Part shown: one piece after another, positions 10,228 to 20,195 of the stretch
How positions within the stretch are numbered: position 1 is the first letter of the stretch
Layout: every line of letters starts with the position of its first letter
Virus record (IMG/VR): IMGVR_UViG_3300044611_001052
Coordinates: 1 to 44,768 of that record
Length of the DNA: 44,768 nt
Source: a virus
Strand: one strand, 5' to 3'
The notes under the pieces: model-generated
The model's database searches: none
What the model saw: only the letters and a program-made list of their open reading frames with translations
Told to the model about the DNA's origin: nothing
Translations under genes and position numbers: made by a program

Positions 10228-12657
10228 TTAAAACTCCAATACTATCTTTATAATTTCTGATTTGTTATCGTTACGAGCGATAGGATCAAGATTCTCTAAG
10301 TAAAGAACCTCGCCGCTACCGACTACAAAGTCTCCATTGTATTTATTCAATAATGGGGAAAGCTCTGCAGAAGATACTACGCCTGCGATATCTCTGACTC
10401 CGCGAGGATCAAGATTGAAGATACCTGACTTATTGCTAATCCATAGTATGTCAGAACCATCGATCTCATCGAGATGGTGGACTCTACCGCGCGGTTGCGC
10501 ATATGAAATAAGACTTTCTTGCTTAATCTCTTCATCTTCGAGGAACGGCACGCCGCCAGTGCTAAATGTGCCAATCAATCGAGTTAGCTGGCGAGAGTAG
10601 TTGAATGAACTTGCTACTCTGTCGTTGATTTCAATCGTTCCAGTAATAGATGCTGTCGTACCCGACACAGGAACTACGGTGTCTCCTGACATACCACCAA
10701 CGCCGATGATACGACTGCCAGAAGTAAATACGCCTGCGACGTTTGACAATTCAATCTGACTTGGTCCAGAGAATGCAACTGTGCCGCTCGCTTCTACAAC
10801 GATAGCTGACACTTCGCAATCTTCTGCCGTAAACGAGCTATTTGTATTTGCAGTCGTAATACGATAGTCTTGTGGAACATTGGCGACTGTCGAGATGTAG
10901 TTATTCGAACCGTCTGTGACAAGAACATAATCACCAACTTCAAAGGCATCTTTGTAAGTAGGAGCATCTGGATTTCTAAGAACTACAGTAATAACTCCGT
11001 TCGATCCTGATACACTTGCATCTCCATTAATCGTAATGAGAGGAGCTGAAGTATATCCAGTCCCGGCGTTAGTAATTGTAACAGATGTAATAACTCCTGA
11101 ACCATTGTTTGCAAAGGTTGCAGCTGCACCAGTTCCATCGGTTCCTGAATTGTTGAAGACGAGTTGATTGTTCGCAGTGCTATCGTATCCTGTTCCACCG
11201 CTTACGATAGTAGCAGTAGTCGAAAGAAGACCAAAGTCTGTCTTTTCAATCGTCGTGCTTGCGGAAGTAATAGAAACGTTGCCGTGCAGCTTTAACTTTC
11301 TATATTGATAGACTTTCTCACCAACAGAAAAACCTGGACCAATTACATTGTTGATATTCATATCAACTTTTGTAAAGGCCGGATTCTTAATTACGCCGAC
11401 TTGTCTAAAATCGTTTTCTGTAGAAATGATGCCGCTCTCGCTATTATTAAACTTAGCGCTGATGCATATTCTTTTTGCAAAGAGTTCATTGTAAGGATCT
11501 GAGCCATGACCATTCTTTGGAGAAATGATTGGACGCAATGATGCTGGTGCGAAGTATGTAGAACTTGACACAACCGGAGGAAGCTGAATAAATGTTTCGT
11601 CGAAAATAGATGGAGGAATAGTAATAGGCTGTTCAGAAACATATGATTCAGCCTTTCGATAGTTTTCTCCTACCGCTAGCAATTCGACTCTATTTACGGA
11701 ATTTGTAGATGCCGCATCGATATATACAATTCCTTCTGCAGGAGTCGACTCTTCGCCGTCTCCCCAAACGAATGCATATGGATATACTTCATAAGTGTCT
11801 CCAGCAGAAGGAGTATTAATAAATGAGGAATCAAGAATAAATTTCTTCTGCGCAGAAGTGCCTTCATAGTTAACGATTCTTCGATACTCGCCGATAGCAA
11901 GACCCGAAGTCATCTTCATGACACAACCTTGATAGTAGTCATCGATTGATACTGCTGTCGCTGGTGCACCATAAAATGTAGGAATACCTTGAACAGTAAT
12001 ATCTGAAGTTAAGAGTGTGGCACTGGCAATATAGTTGTCATAGCCTGCGCCGGGATCTTCTACCTTAATGACTTCAATCGTTCCTCGAGTTGCTCCATCG
12101 ATCACCGCGGTGTTGGCAATGATAGGAATGTATTGCGAAGTAGCAAACTTTTCGTACTGAGATTTTGTGATAGTGTACATGTATTTCCATACATAACCAT
12201 CGCCTGTTTCGACAGGATTGAGATCAGCGGCACTACCTACACGAGAAGGTGCAACAGTCGAGTTGACATTGATAGTATCAGTGCTTTTGTTGAACAAGCA
12301 CTTCCAAACGTTGTATTCTGTATCGTCATCGACAGTGATAAAGAAGTTCTTAGTTTCAAGATCTCCGTCAAGATGATCATACATCGCATAGTGTGTGTTT
12401 GATTGCCACAAGTTCTTTTTCGCCATATGAACTGCATCATCAGAAGAAATTCTCTTCGCGAAGATCATGTTGTCATAGACATTCGTATCTGTATCACGAA
12501 TGCTATTATTCGGAACAGGAATAATCGTGTCGCTGTTAGCATAAGGAATATGACGAGCAGCATACACAAAGTAATCATTGTTAGCAAAGCTATTCATGAA
12601 GTTTGCAGCTGCCGCTACATTAAAACTACTCGTAATGAGTTTTTGAGTTACTGCCAT
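10228..12657 (-). CDS. gp8: Baseplate wedge protein gp8-like, enlarged, 809 aa
   Basis: An 809-residue protein whose N-terminal 230 residues match the T4 gp8 family as I know it: FMNSFANNDYFVYAARH, then YDNMIFAKRIS--D--H, YAMYDHLDGDL, NVWKCLFN and GDGYVWKYMYTI. gp8 is a wedge subunit that links gp6, gp7 and the outer baseplate. T4 gp8 is 334 residues, so this version is more than twice as long; the excess lies in the C-terminal half, which includes a beta repeat with SGGTGYDS and NAGTGYTSAPLITI and other G-T/S rich segments. The gene abuts the gp7-like gene on one side and the DUF4815 gene on the other, the expected T4 order 6-7-8. Confidence in the wedge assignment is high; the function of the insertions is unknown. 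Confidence 0.85.
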   Translation of the reverse strand: MAVTQKLITSSFNVAAAANFMNSFANNDYFVYAARHIPYANSDTIIPVPNNSIRDTDTNVYDNMIFAKRISSDDAVHMAKKNLWQSNTHYAMYDHLDGDLETKNFFITVDDDTEYNVWKCLFNKSTDTINVNSTVAPSRVGSAADLNPVETGDGYVWKYMYTITKSQYEKFATSQYIPIIANTAVIDGATRGTIEVIKVEDPGAGYDNYIASATLLTSDITVQGIPTFYGAPATAVSIDDYYQGCVMKMTSGLAIGEYRRIVNYEGTSAQKKFILDSSFINTPSAGDTYEVYPYAFVWGDGEESTPAEGIVYIDAASTNSVNRVELLAVGENYRKAESYVSEQPITIPPSIFDETFIQLPPVVSSSTYFAPASLRPIISPKNGHGSDPYNELFAKRICISAKFNNSESGIISTENDFRQVGVIKNPAFTKVDMNINNVIGPGFSVGEKVYQYRKLKLHGNVSITSASTTIEKTDFGLLSTTATIVSGGTGYDSTANNQLVFNNSGTDGTGAAATFANNGSGVITSVTITNAGTGYTSAPLITINGDASVSGSNGVITVVLRNPDAPTYKDAFEVGDYVLVTDGSNNYISTVANVPQDYRITTANTNSSFTAEDCEVSAIVVEASGTVAFSGPSQIELSNVAGVFTSGSRIIGVGGMSGDTVVPVSGTTASITGTIEINDRVASSFNYSRQLTRLIGTFSTGGVPFLEDEEIKQESLISYAQPRGRVHHLDEIDGSDILWISNKSGIFNLDPRGVRDIAGVVSSAELSPLLNKYNGDFVVGSGEVLYLENLDPIARNDNKSEIIKIVLEF

Positions 12658-15600
12658 TTATTCCTCTATCGTCTTTGTCAAGAAGTGACCAGCGTTGATA
12701 TCTCCGCTAGTGCTACCATTCGCTGTTATATTTATAGGACTTCCATTCGCGGTTAACGATAGTTTCACCGTATTTGGAGTAGTATTTACGACATAATAGT
12801 TTTGATTATTAGCTAGTTTTTCAATTCTAAGAATGTGTGTTTCTACGGTTGCATTCGAGTAAACACTTACCGCTTTACCGATAGAGTTTGCAAGCTTTAT
12901 TGCCGTAGAGTTTGCGCTTCGAATGAAAAACTCGTTACCTTCTGTAAGACCGATAGCAGCAGATCCACCATTTTTTGTGTACTTTACAACATCACCTCTT
13001 CTGAAGAGATTATTTGTTACACTAATCGTATTCGAACTAATTGTATTTGTAACAAACGTCAATGATACGTTTGCTTCTACAGCTGTGTTCGAAGTGGTGT
13101 AAAGAACCAAGTCTCCATTCGCAAACGGATTAATCAGTTTTGTTACAGTGTGCAGTTCGAGCGTATTACTGATTGCAACAGTATTCAAATTCAGAGCATC
13201 TCCGCCTCTTGTTTCAGAGATCTTGATACCTGTCGTATTCGCGAACACTACGTAATAGTACTCGTTATTCGATAGACTCGAAGAAGTTCCTACACCAAGT
13301 GTTTGTGCTTCTAACGTAGTATATTGTAAATAATCATGTACATTTAGTGGGAATGTGGTATAATAAGGATTAGTCCCTAACGATATTAGATCAGTATCAT
13401 TGTTGACATCCATTACCTTAAACTTGAAACTGACATCTTCAATATCTGTTTCAATTGTATCATTTACAGTCGAAACGTCGTCGTTCGAGTTAAATTGAAT
13501 TTCTTGCCCAGTAGAAATGCTTGTCAAAGCTAGCGCCGCGTTCGCTTCTTCTACGATCAATGCAGATCCGAAGAACTTTGTTCCTGCCATATGCATGACT
13601 TTCTTGAACATGTCAGAATATCTGTCTACTGAGATCTTCGAAAGAATCTCATATGAATACTCTTGGTAATAGTCTCCGTCGTGCACGTAGATATCGTCAG
13701 ACAAGAATCCTTTCGAGCTTCTGTAATATCCGATTCCAAGGCCATGACCGTCGAGAACAATCTTTGCTGTACCAGATCTCAGATTATCTTCTGATACAAA
13801 GTCAACGATTTCGGCATTCGAATATGCAAAACCTGAATCGATGACTTGAAGAGCAGTGACTTCACCGTCCGATGTCACAACGTTTGCCGTAATATCTGCA
13901 TTCAAACCGATAGGATATAATTCTGTGATATCTTCAGTCACGCCTATTACGTCAGCTTCGGCACCGGAGACTTCGCCGATCATTGGCTCATTCGGCAACC
14001 AAGTGTTTTCGAATGTGATTCTCTTGGCAAGCATCTGAGAACTGTTACTTGATTTTACAATGGCTTTGGCAGTCGATACAATCTCGAAAAGACTTACGCT
14101 CGAAACAAGACCATTCGCTGTCGGTACAGTGTATGAAAAGATGATTGAGTTATTGACAAGCGGAGCATTGTTTCCAGTGACTCTGATATAATTTCCAGTT
14201 GTGTTGGAGAAAACTGAAGAGACTGTAGAGTTGACAATGCCACCGGTGCTATTCGTCTGGAATAGCTTATCTTTTGGTAGGTAGCCTGGAAGAGTTGCGA
14301 TCGTATGTGATTCACCGCCTGTCGAGTTGGCAGTAATGTTGATTGCAGATCCGCTTAAAGTAGAAGCTAATTTAAATCCTACGGTGTTCGCAGCAACAAC
14401 ATAGTAAACAGCATTTGCTGTCAAACCGCTGATGGCAGTATTGCCATTCGGAATTCTGTATTGAACGATTTGACCATTGGCGAACTCGTTCGTATAGCTA
14501 CGTAGCTGATGACCAATCAAGTCAGGATTGTAATTTCTAAGGAAGTGCCCATTACTTCCAGGATTTGCTGCAGTTAAATCGACGTTGGCTCCACCGGCTG
14601 TCAATGAAAGTGCTAAGCCAGTGCTATTTGCATAGCGAACATAATACAGAGCATTCGCTTCGAGACCAGAAACCGCGGCAACATCATCTGTCACAACATA
14701 TCTGACTTGACTACCGTTGGCAAATAAAGTATTCGCAGTCGCAATCTGAATAAAATCATTACTGTTCTGCACGTTAGTGTTTGAGTTAAACTCTGCTACG
14801 TTCGAGCTCTGCGTAATATTCACTTTCGCGAGTGTATTTGCTGCTTCGGTTGTGAGAGTAACACCAGTAGTATTAGAAGTAAGAACGTAGTAGAAGCCGT
14901 TGTTCGATAGGCCTGTCACAGCCGTATTCGCATTATCAGTAAAGTAACGAACAAGATCATTCGCTGCAAACTCGTTGCCAGTGATTGTAATAAAATCTGT
15001 ATTCGAGTTGACTTCGTCCGTAGGATTAAACGACGACGTGATGTTACGATAGAAGATAAATTCTGATGCGCTGTTGGCTTCGTACTGAGATTGTACAGTA
15101 AACGTCTTGGCATCATACGTATTGCTATATGCACCAGAAGAAACTTGCAGATCAAAGAATTTCAGATTTGCCTGAGATTGGTTTACTATTTCTCCGACAA
15201 CAAAGTTTCTCGTTGCATTTTCAAATGTAATCACAAAGTCTTTACGATCGAATCCTGCAATATATGGTTGGTGAGCAAGCACAAATGGATCAACGTTATA
15301 GTCTTCACCTGGATTGATCTGATTAAGTGATCCAATGATACCGATTTCAAATCTACCAAATGTCAAACATGCATATAGATTATCGAGTAAGTTGCCTTGT
15401 GGATTCTTTGGAAATCCAAAAGCATCTGAAGAGATAAACTCTGAAGCGAACACCTGATTCGCTTGTGCAATCGTCGATAATTCTGCCACTGCTGTAATTG
15501 CAGTATTCACAAGATTGTTGCCATATACAAGAATATTGCTATTTGCAGGAGTAGAAGTGGTGTTTGTGAAACCAAAGTCGCGAATAGGATCCTTGATAAG

Positions 15601-18315
15601 AAGATTCGTTCCTGTCACATCATATAATGTTGCATGCGCAGTCTTATATAAGAAGTGACCAGACTCGTTGGCTCTAGTCGCCGCGAATGCCGGAATATTG
15701 AATGATGTATTCGCAAAGCTTTCGCCAGGGAAACTCGTGCTATTAATATGAATGTACTTGTTCGCAGGACTCGAAAGAATGAGTCCAGTGGTATTTGAGA
15801 ATGCAACGTAATAAGGTTTACCGCTTTCGAGTCCACTGATTACTGTATTTCCTGCGGCAACTTCATATGTAACACTCTCACCTGCAATATAGTAAGTATT
15901 AGCATCTGTAATAGTAATAAACCCTGTCGTTGCATTTGCAGCAGTCGAAGGATTAAATGAAACCTTGCGGATCTGTTGATATACTCTTTGACCTTCATCG
16001 AATCCAGTATTCGCTGTTACAGAGAGTTGAAGGCGGCTATAGTCGAGTGTATCTTGACTGTTGGCGGCAATGAGATCTGTACCAATGAAGATGACTTCTG
16101 TTTCACCAATCGTACCTACACCAAATCCAGCGCCTGTTCCAAAACTAATCGATGATATATTTGCGGTGGTATTTGAAAGCGGAGCAACGATCTTCGAAGG
16201 GAATGAACGAACATAGTCGCCACCGGTAATGTCGAGCGAATAAGATGTAATCTTAAAGTTATCTGCGTTTGCAGCGGTGTATACCGTATCTGTTTCGTTC
16301 CAGTATCCTTTACGAGAAAGAAATGTTAACGTTCCGCTGTTTGATCCAGAAGCATAGTTAGCAGTGATTACAGTACCTTCAGCAACAATCGCATTCGCGC
16401 TGTTGTAGATGTAGATGTTATTCGCAAAGGTAACGTTATTCGAAGAGCATTCATCAAACGCAATGACATGGACTTGCTTCTTAATGTCATATAAACCAGC
16501 GTTTAGATTCACATAACTGACGTTCGCAAAGATTTGATTGTTGGTTTGATTGATAAGCTTATACGTTAAACCGTAGTTATGAGCATTTCCAGTCGCGTTT
16601 GCCGATGCGTTTGCAGAAAGTATAAGAGAAGTTGAATTGGTTACACTGACTACGTTACCAATCGACGTGTTGCCTGTGACATAAAGTGTAGAGTTGATGT
16701 AGTTGTTATTAAAAGCAGTGGATGTTCCAGTGACTACATTGCTGGTAGTAGATGTAGTGATTGTGCCTGTTCCAACTTTGTAATCCCAATCCGCCATCCG
16801 CTTACTGTTTTTGAAAGCACCACGAGCATTGGCAAGAGTAAGTTGAACTTCACCTTCGAGCTGGATCACATTTGCCACTGTACCAGAAGCAGTAATATAT
16901 CCTGCATTCTGTTGCTGTACGACATCACCTACCATAAATGTAGAAGAAGGCGCAGTAATAATAACAGCATAATCTGTCGGTATGTTCATGAACTTACCAG
17001 ACATTGACTTGTCTGTCAGTGTACTTGCTGTAAAGCTTGTTCCTGTGTTATTCGTTCCGGTATAATAGGTAGCAGATGGAACGAATACGCCTGAAGTATG
17101 TGATATCGAGATAAAACCGTTTGTATTCGAAGAACGTGCAACTTCGAGTACTCTTCCTTGTGCAGCAAGCATGCCATTTGCCGCGTAACGATATACAGTA
17201 TTTCCTACAGAAACGTTTGATGTGGCCGCACTGTATCCGATATTGACTACAGGTTGAACACCACGTTCGAACAGTCGATAGTAATTTTCAGCAGTAAAAT
17301 CTGCAGTGACTTCATTCAGGTTTAATACTTTCTCAGAGACAATCGATTCTGTGTTGAGAGTATATCCATATCCGCCGTCTATAAAAATGAAATCTACGAG
17401 ACCAGCAGCCGAATTCGTAGATTCTACTCTTGCTAAACCGCCGAGCCCACGATCGCTGTTCGTAAATCTTACGATGTCTCCGACAGTAAAGTCTCGGCCG
17501 CGTGTCTGAACTGTAACTCTTTTTACAGATCCTACGAGTTTCGATCTTTTGGTAATATCGAATACGGGTTCATTATTAATATTGAGACCAACCACTTCGC
17601 CGTTACGAAATTCGCCTTGTCTTCCAGAAATATAAAGTAGATTAACGAAACCTTTACCAACTCTTCTACGAATGTACTTCTCAACGAAAGCTTTGGCGCC
17701 TGAAAGCTGGCCCACAACTTGCTTTCCGACATAGTCGATATTATAGATTGAGTATCCGATTTCAAGATATTCTGGTTTCTCGTACACACCATCTGAAAGA
17801 CGAAAGATCTTTTCTGCAGGATATTGTACTTCAGCAGCCGTACCATATACAAGCTTAAAGAAGAGATCAACTGCGCGCTCTGTACCCTTAGCACGATATA
17901 AATCAAGGGAGTTTTTAACAAGAAGCTTCTTATTCGTAGCAGTATCAAACTGAATGTTCTTCAGATACTTCTCTTTAAAGTGAACAATAAAGTCATCTGT
18001 TGTACTATCAATGTCGCGATAGTCTGGCAACCGGCGGGCGTGATAAAGTGGATTGGCATCAATTGGTTGATATCGAGTGATACTCGACATATATGTTGAG
18101 TTGGCAAGTTGATTAGCAGTGACTTCTATAATATCGTTATTCGAAGCGATATACTGAGTAACAGTATTGCCAGAATAGTTAACATATGTTCCAGAGTTTT
18201 CAAGCCACTCATAGTAGGCTTTCACGAACGCAATGAAGTTCTCTCCCTCTTCTTGGTAAAAAGAAGGAAATTGACTCTGAATTAACGGAGATATTCTTTT
18301 TTCTATATTCTTCAT
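12658..18315 (-). CDS. gp7: Baseplate wedge protein gp7-like, greatly enlarged, 1885 aa
   Basis: An 1885-residue protein. Residues about 1-160 resemble the C-terminal core of T4 gp7: FYQEEGENFIAFVKAYYEWL, a DDFIVHFKEKYLKNI segment, then SLDLYRAKGTERAVDLFFKL and VYG-AAEV-YPAEKIFRLSDG. This is the region through which gp7 contacts gp10 and gp8 in T4. T4 gp7 is 1032 residues; here the core is N-terminal and is followed by about 1600 residues of beta-rich, Asn/Thr-rich sequence. That tail includes at least six or seven copies of a roughly 80-residue repeat (FANGD-V-Y...GNTAISGL...YYVV-ANTTG) and several VGD-V-Q beta units. Position between gp6 and gp8 supports the call. The extension probably decorates the baseplate rim; that is inference. 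Confidence 0.8.
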   Translation of the reverse strand: MKNIEKRISPLIQSQFPSFYQEEGENFIAFVKAYYEWLENSGTYVNYSGNTVTQYIASNNDIIEVTANQLANSTYMSSITRYQPIDANPLYHARRLPDYRDIDSTTDDFIVHFKEKYLKNIQFDTATNKKLLVKNSLDLYRAKGTERAVDLFFKLVYGTAAEVQYPAEKIFRLSDGVYEKPEYLEIGYSIYNIDYVGKQVVGQLSGAKAFVEKYIRRRVGKGFVNLLYISGRQGEFRNGEVVGLNINNEPVFDITKRSKLVGSVKRVTVQTRGRDFTVGDIVRFTNSDRGLGGLARVESTNSAAGLVDFIFIDGGYGYTLNTESIVSEKVLNLNEVTADFTAENYYRLFERGVQPVVNIGYSAATSNVSVGNTVYRYAANGMLAAQGRVLEVARSSNTNGFISISHTSGVFVPSATYYTGTNNTGTSFTASTLTDKSMSGKFMNIPTDYAVIITAPSSTFMVGDVVQQQNAGYITASGTVANVIQLEGEVQLTLANARGAFKNSKRMADWDYKVGTGTITTSTTSNVVTGTSTAFNNNYINSTLYVTGNTSIGNVVSVTNSTSLILSANASANATGNAHNYGLTYKLINQTNNQIFANVSYVNLNAGLYDIKKQVHVIAFDECSSNNVTFANNIYIYNSANAIVAEGTVITANYASGSNSGTLTFLSRKGYWNETDTVYTAANADNFKITSYSLDITGGDYVRSFPSKIVAPLSNTTANISSISFGTGAGFGVGTIGETEVIFIGTDLIAANSQDTLDYSRLQLSVTANTGFDEGQRVYQQIRKVSFNPSTAANATTGFITITDANTYYIAGESVTYEVAAGNTVISGLESGKPYYVAFSNTTGLILSSPANKYIHINSTSFPGESFANTSFNIPAFAATRANESGHFLYKTAHATLYDVTGTNLLIKDPIRDFGFTNTTSTPANSNILVYGNNLVNTAITAVAELSTIAQANQVFASEFISSDAFGFPKNPQGNLLDNLYACLTFGRFEIGIIGSLNQINPGEDYNVDPFVLAHQPYIAGFDRKDFVITFENATRNFVVGEIVNQSQANLKFFDLQVSSGAYSNTYDAKTFTVQSQYEANSASEFIFYRNITSSFNPTDEVNSNTDFITITGNEFAANDLVRYFTDNANTAVTGLSNNGFYYVLTSNTTGVTLTTEAANTLAKVNITQSSNVAEFNSNTNVQNSNDFIQIATANTLFANGSQVRYVVTDDVAAVSGLEANALYYVRYANSTGLALSLTAGGANVDLTAANPGSNGHFLRNYNPDLIGHQLRSYTNEFANGQIVQYRIPNGNTAISGLTANAVYYVVAANTVGFKLASTLSGSAINITANSTGGESHTIATLPGYLPKDKLFQTNSTGGIVNSTVSSVFSNTTGNYIRVTGNNAPLVNNSIIFSYTVPTANGLVSSVSLFEIVSTAKAIVKSSNSSQMLAKRITFENTWLPNEPMIGEVSGAEADVIGVTEDITELYPIGLNADITANVVTSDGEVTALQVIDSGFAYSNAEIVDFVSEDNLRSGTAKIVLDGHGLGIGYYRSSKGFLSDDIYVHDGDYYQEYSYEILSKISVDRYSDMFKKVMHMAGTKFFGSALIVEEANAALALTSISTGQEIQFNSNDDVSTVNDTIETDIEDVSFKFKVMDVNNDTDLISLGTNPYYTTFPLNVHDYLQYTTLEAQTLGVGTSSSLSNNEYYYVVFANTTGIKISETRGGDALNLNTVAISNTLELHTVTKLINPFANGDLVLYTTSNTAVEANVSLTFVTNTISSNTISVTNNLFRRGDVVKYTKNGGSAAIGLTEGNEFFIRSANSTAIKLANSIGKAVSVYSNATVETHILRIEKLANNQNYYVVNTTPNTVKLSLTANGSPINITANGSTSGDINAGHFLTKTIEE
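12660..15965 (-). repeat. Dispersed approx. 80-residue coding repeats in the gp7-like gene
   Basis: Copies are visible at about 12660-13130 (two, diverged), 13130-13460, 14270-14520, 14530-14790, 14810-15050 and 15640-15965. Each encodes an N-terminal FANG-(D/Q)-V-Y strand, a central GNTA(I/V)SGL turn, then YYVV-(A/S)NTTG and a (L/I)-LS strand, commonly followed by INITAN and GHFL. DNA identity between copies is low, so the duplications are old. Confidence 0.75.
12729..12736 (-). promoter_or_regulatory. Possible internal late promoter (TATAAATA) before gp8
   Basis: A perfect TATAAATA on the minus strand inside the last codons of the gp7-like gene, about 70 bases before the gp8 start. It sits in a codon context (Pro-Ile-Asn-Ile) that recurs in these repeat proteins, so it may be chance. 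Confidence 0.25.
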
Positions 18316-20195
18316 TATTCTCTGATCTGTTCAATTGTGACGTCGACGTCATTTTCAAGAATATTAAGTATCACGTTCTGAGAAGAAGTGATGTCAAGAG
18401 TACGCGGCTTGGCATAGATTTTTAAAGAAGTGCCAGTGTAATTAGTAATATTAAAGTTGTTGATTCTGACGATACCAGTATCATAGTCAACTGTACCAAT
18501 ATCAAGAATGGTTCTATGTTGTGTTCCAGAAGTATTGATGATACGCATGATACCATCACCGTTATCTTCAAGACGACAGTTTGGCAAACCATTATAAGTG
18601 AATGTCGAAGAACTTACGACATGAATATCACCGATTAAGTGTTCTGCACCTTTGCCTGGAACATCGTTCTTTAATGGATTTTTAAAGTCAATCGTTACAT
18701 TCTGACCAGAAGAAATTACACCTGAAGTCGCCAATGATACAAGCGAACCAGATGTTGACGTAGGAGTAGAAGTCACTGTCGTGCTCAGCACCGGAGTGAG
18801 ATACTTGACGAGTTCAATTTGAGTTTCGTTACTAATGATACTATTTTCTGCGGCATCGACATCACGAATAAATCTTGAGTAGCGCAGTGTACGACCAAAG
18901 TTATTTAGATTCGTAGAAGCGTGTGTCAGAATAGAATCTATAACGTTCGTACGAATATCTTCTGGATTTAAACCGGTAAGATTGATATTGTACTTGATAT
19001 TTGTATTGACATATAAATATGTGTAATCAGGAGAAACAAAGAGTGGCTCAATCGCCACAGAAGAACGTGATCTTAAGAATTTCTTATATTCTGCTTCTTT
19101 AATCTTTGGAAGACCGTCGACTTCATCAAGATCGATCGACAAGAAAATTCTGCCATACTGGGGAGGATTTGCATCTTCTCCGCCATATGCAACCACTGCA
19201 TTGATTTCAGGAAAGTTTGCTTTGAGTAGATTCTCATAGTCTTCAGAAGTCACAGCACGTTCTTGTGTAGTAAATGCACGAGGAGCATTGTACTTAATCG
19301 AGCTCAGATCTTCTGCAACAGCTCCGTCGGCCGAAGCAGTAATCGTTTCAATTACAATGTTTGCTTCATTATCGATGCGTGCAGTATTAATAAACTTAAA
19401 TGCGCCATTCGGAAGTTCTCCGTTGCATGATCGATATTCAATGATACACGCAGAGTTGTTCTTTGGTTTTCTTCCAACAACTCCGTCACCAAAGACGACT
19501 TCGTATGTGTCACCAATTCCCGGTTGTAAGAAAAAGACCTTTGCGTTTTCATCATGACCAAAAAGAGACGTCGCTCTCTTGTAAGTTTGAATAGTCGTGC
19601 CGTTATCTTCAAAGACCGTAACTAATACGCTTTCAAGATCAACTCTTTTATTACTAATCTTATACACAAGAGGATTAGCATAATTTATTGTATAGGTATC
19701 GCTGAGGTAGCTACCTTCGTATACTCGAATCGGCTCGCTCTCATATATAAGATTTGATCCTGAAGGAGTTCTCTTTGTAATAACATAATTTTCAGTAGTG
19801 CTAAAGTTATAAGTGAAATCATCAACACGCGAAGTAAATGATGTTCCCTTTGGAATAACGATCGATCTCTTTGCCGTATCTGTCGAAGTAATTACCAGTT
19901 GAATGACAGCCGAAGATGATCGAAACGATCTCGGAAGATAGTTTAATTCTTTGGCATGAGAAATAACGCTGTCACGTAACTTCGCCGAATCAAGAAACAT
20001 CTCGTTGCTGACCATGTTGAGATAGAACGCGTTCTGATAAGTGTTATATGAAAGCACGTCGAGAAGAACCGAAAGGTTGCTTCCGTCGAAGTCGTAATCT
20101 TTAAATCGATCTTGTGATTTCAGAAATGTCTTCAACGAGTCTTTATAGGAATCGAAGTCTAACTGTGTAAGGACTATACTGGAATTTGCTGCCAT
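18315..20195 (-). CDS. gp6: Baseplate wedge protein gp6, 626 aa
   Basis: A 626-residue protein close in length to T4 gp6 (660). The N-terminus has the family pattern LDFDSYKDSLKTFLKSQDRF followed by DFDGSNLSVLLDVLSYNTY, then NEMFLDSAKLRDSVISHAKE and LNYLPRS. gp6 dimers form the continuous inner ring of the baseplate that holds the six wedges together, and the family is related to the gpJ baseplate proteins of other contractile phages. The central ERAVTSEDYENLLKANFPEI motif is also typical of this superfamily. The gene overlaps gp25 upstream and gp7 downstream by one base each, matching a tightly coupled wedge operon. Start at the ATG overlapping the gp25 stop is well supported. Confidence 0.92.
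   Translation of the reverse strand: MAANSSIVLTQLDFDSYKDSLKTFLKSQDRFKDYDFDGSNLSVLLDVLSYNTYQNAFYLNMVSNEMFLDSAKLRDSVISHAKELNYLPRSFRSSSAVIQLVITSTDTAKRSIVIPKGTSFTSRVDDFTYNFSTTENYVITKRTPSGSNLIYESEPIRVYEGSYLSDTYTINYANPLVYKISNKRVDLESVLVTVFEDNGTTIQTYKRATSLFGHDENAKVFFLQPGIGDTYEVVFGDGVVGRKPKNNSACIIEYRSCNGELPNGAFKFINTARIDNEANIVIETITASADGAVAEDLSSIKYNAPRAFTTQERAVTSEDYENLLKANFPEINAVVAYGGEDANPPQYGRIFLSIDLDEVDGLPKIKEAEYKKFLRSRSSVAIEPLFVSPDYTYLYVNTNIKYNINLTGLNPEDIRTNVIDSILTHASTNLNNFGRTLRYSRFIRDVDAAENSIISNETQIELVKYLTPVLSTTVTSTPTSTSGSLVSLATSGVISSGQNVTIDFKNPLKNDVPGKGAEHLIGDIHVVSSSTFTYNGLPNCRLEDNGDGIMRIINTSGTQHRTILDIGTVDYDTGIVRINNFNITNYTGTSLKIYAKPRTLDITSSQNVILNILENDVDVTIEQIRE

Noticed and set aside
19010-19022. 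TATAAATA on the plus strand inside gp6
   Set aside because: Points against every gene in the region and no plus-strand gene follows; chance in AT-rich coding sequence.
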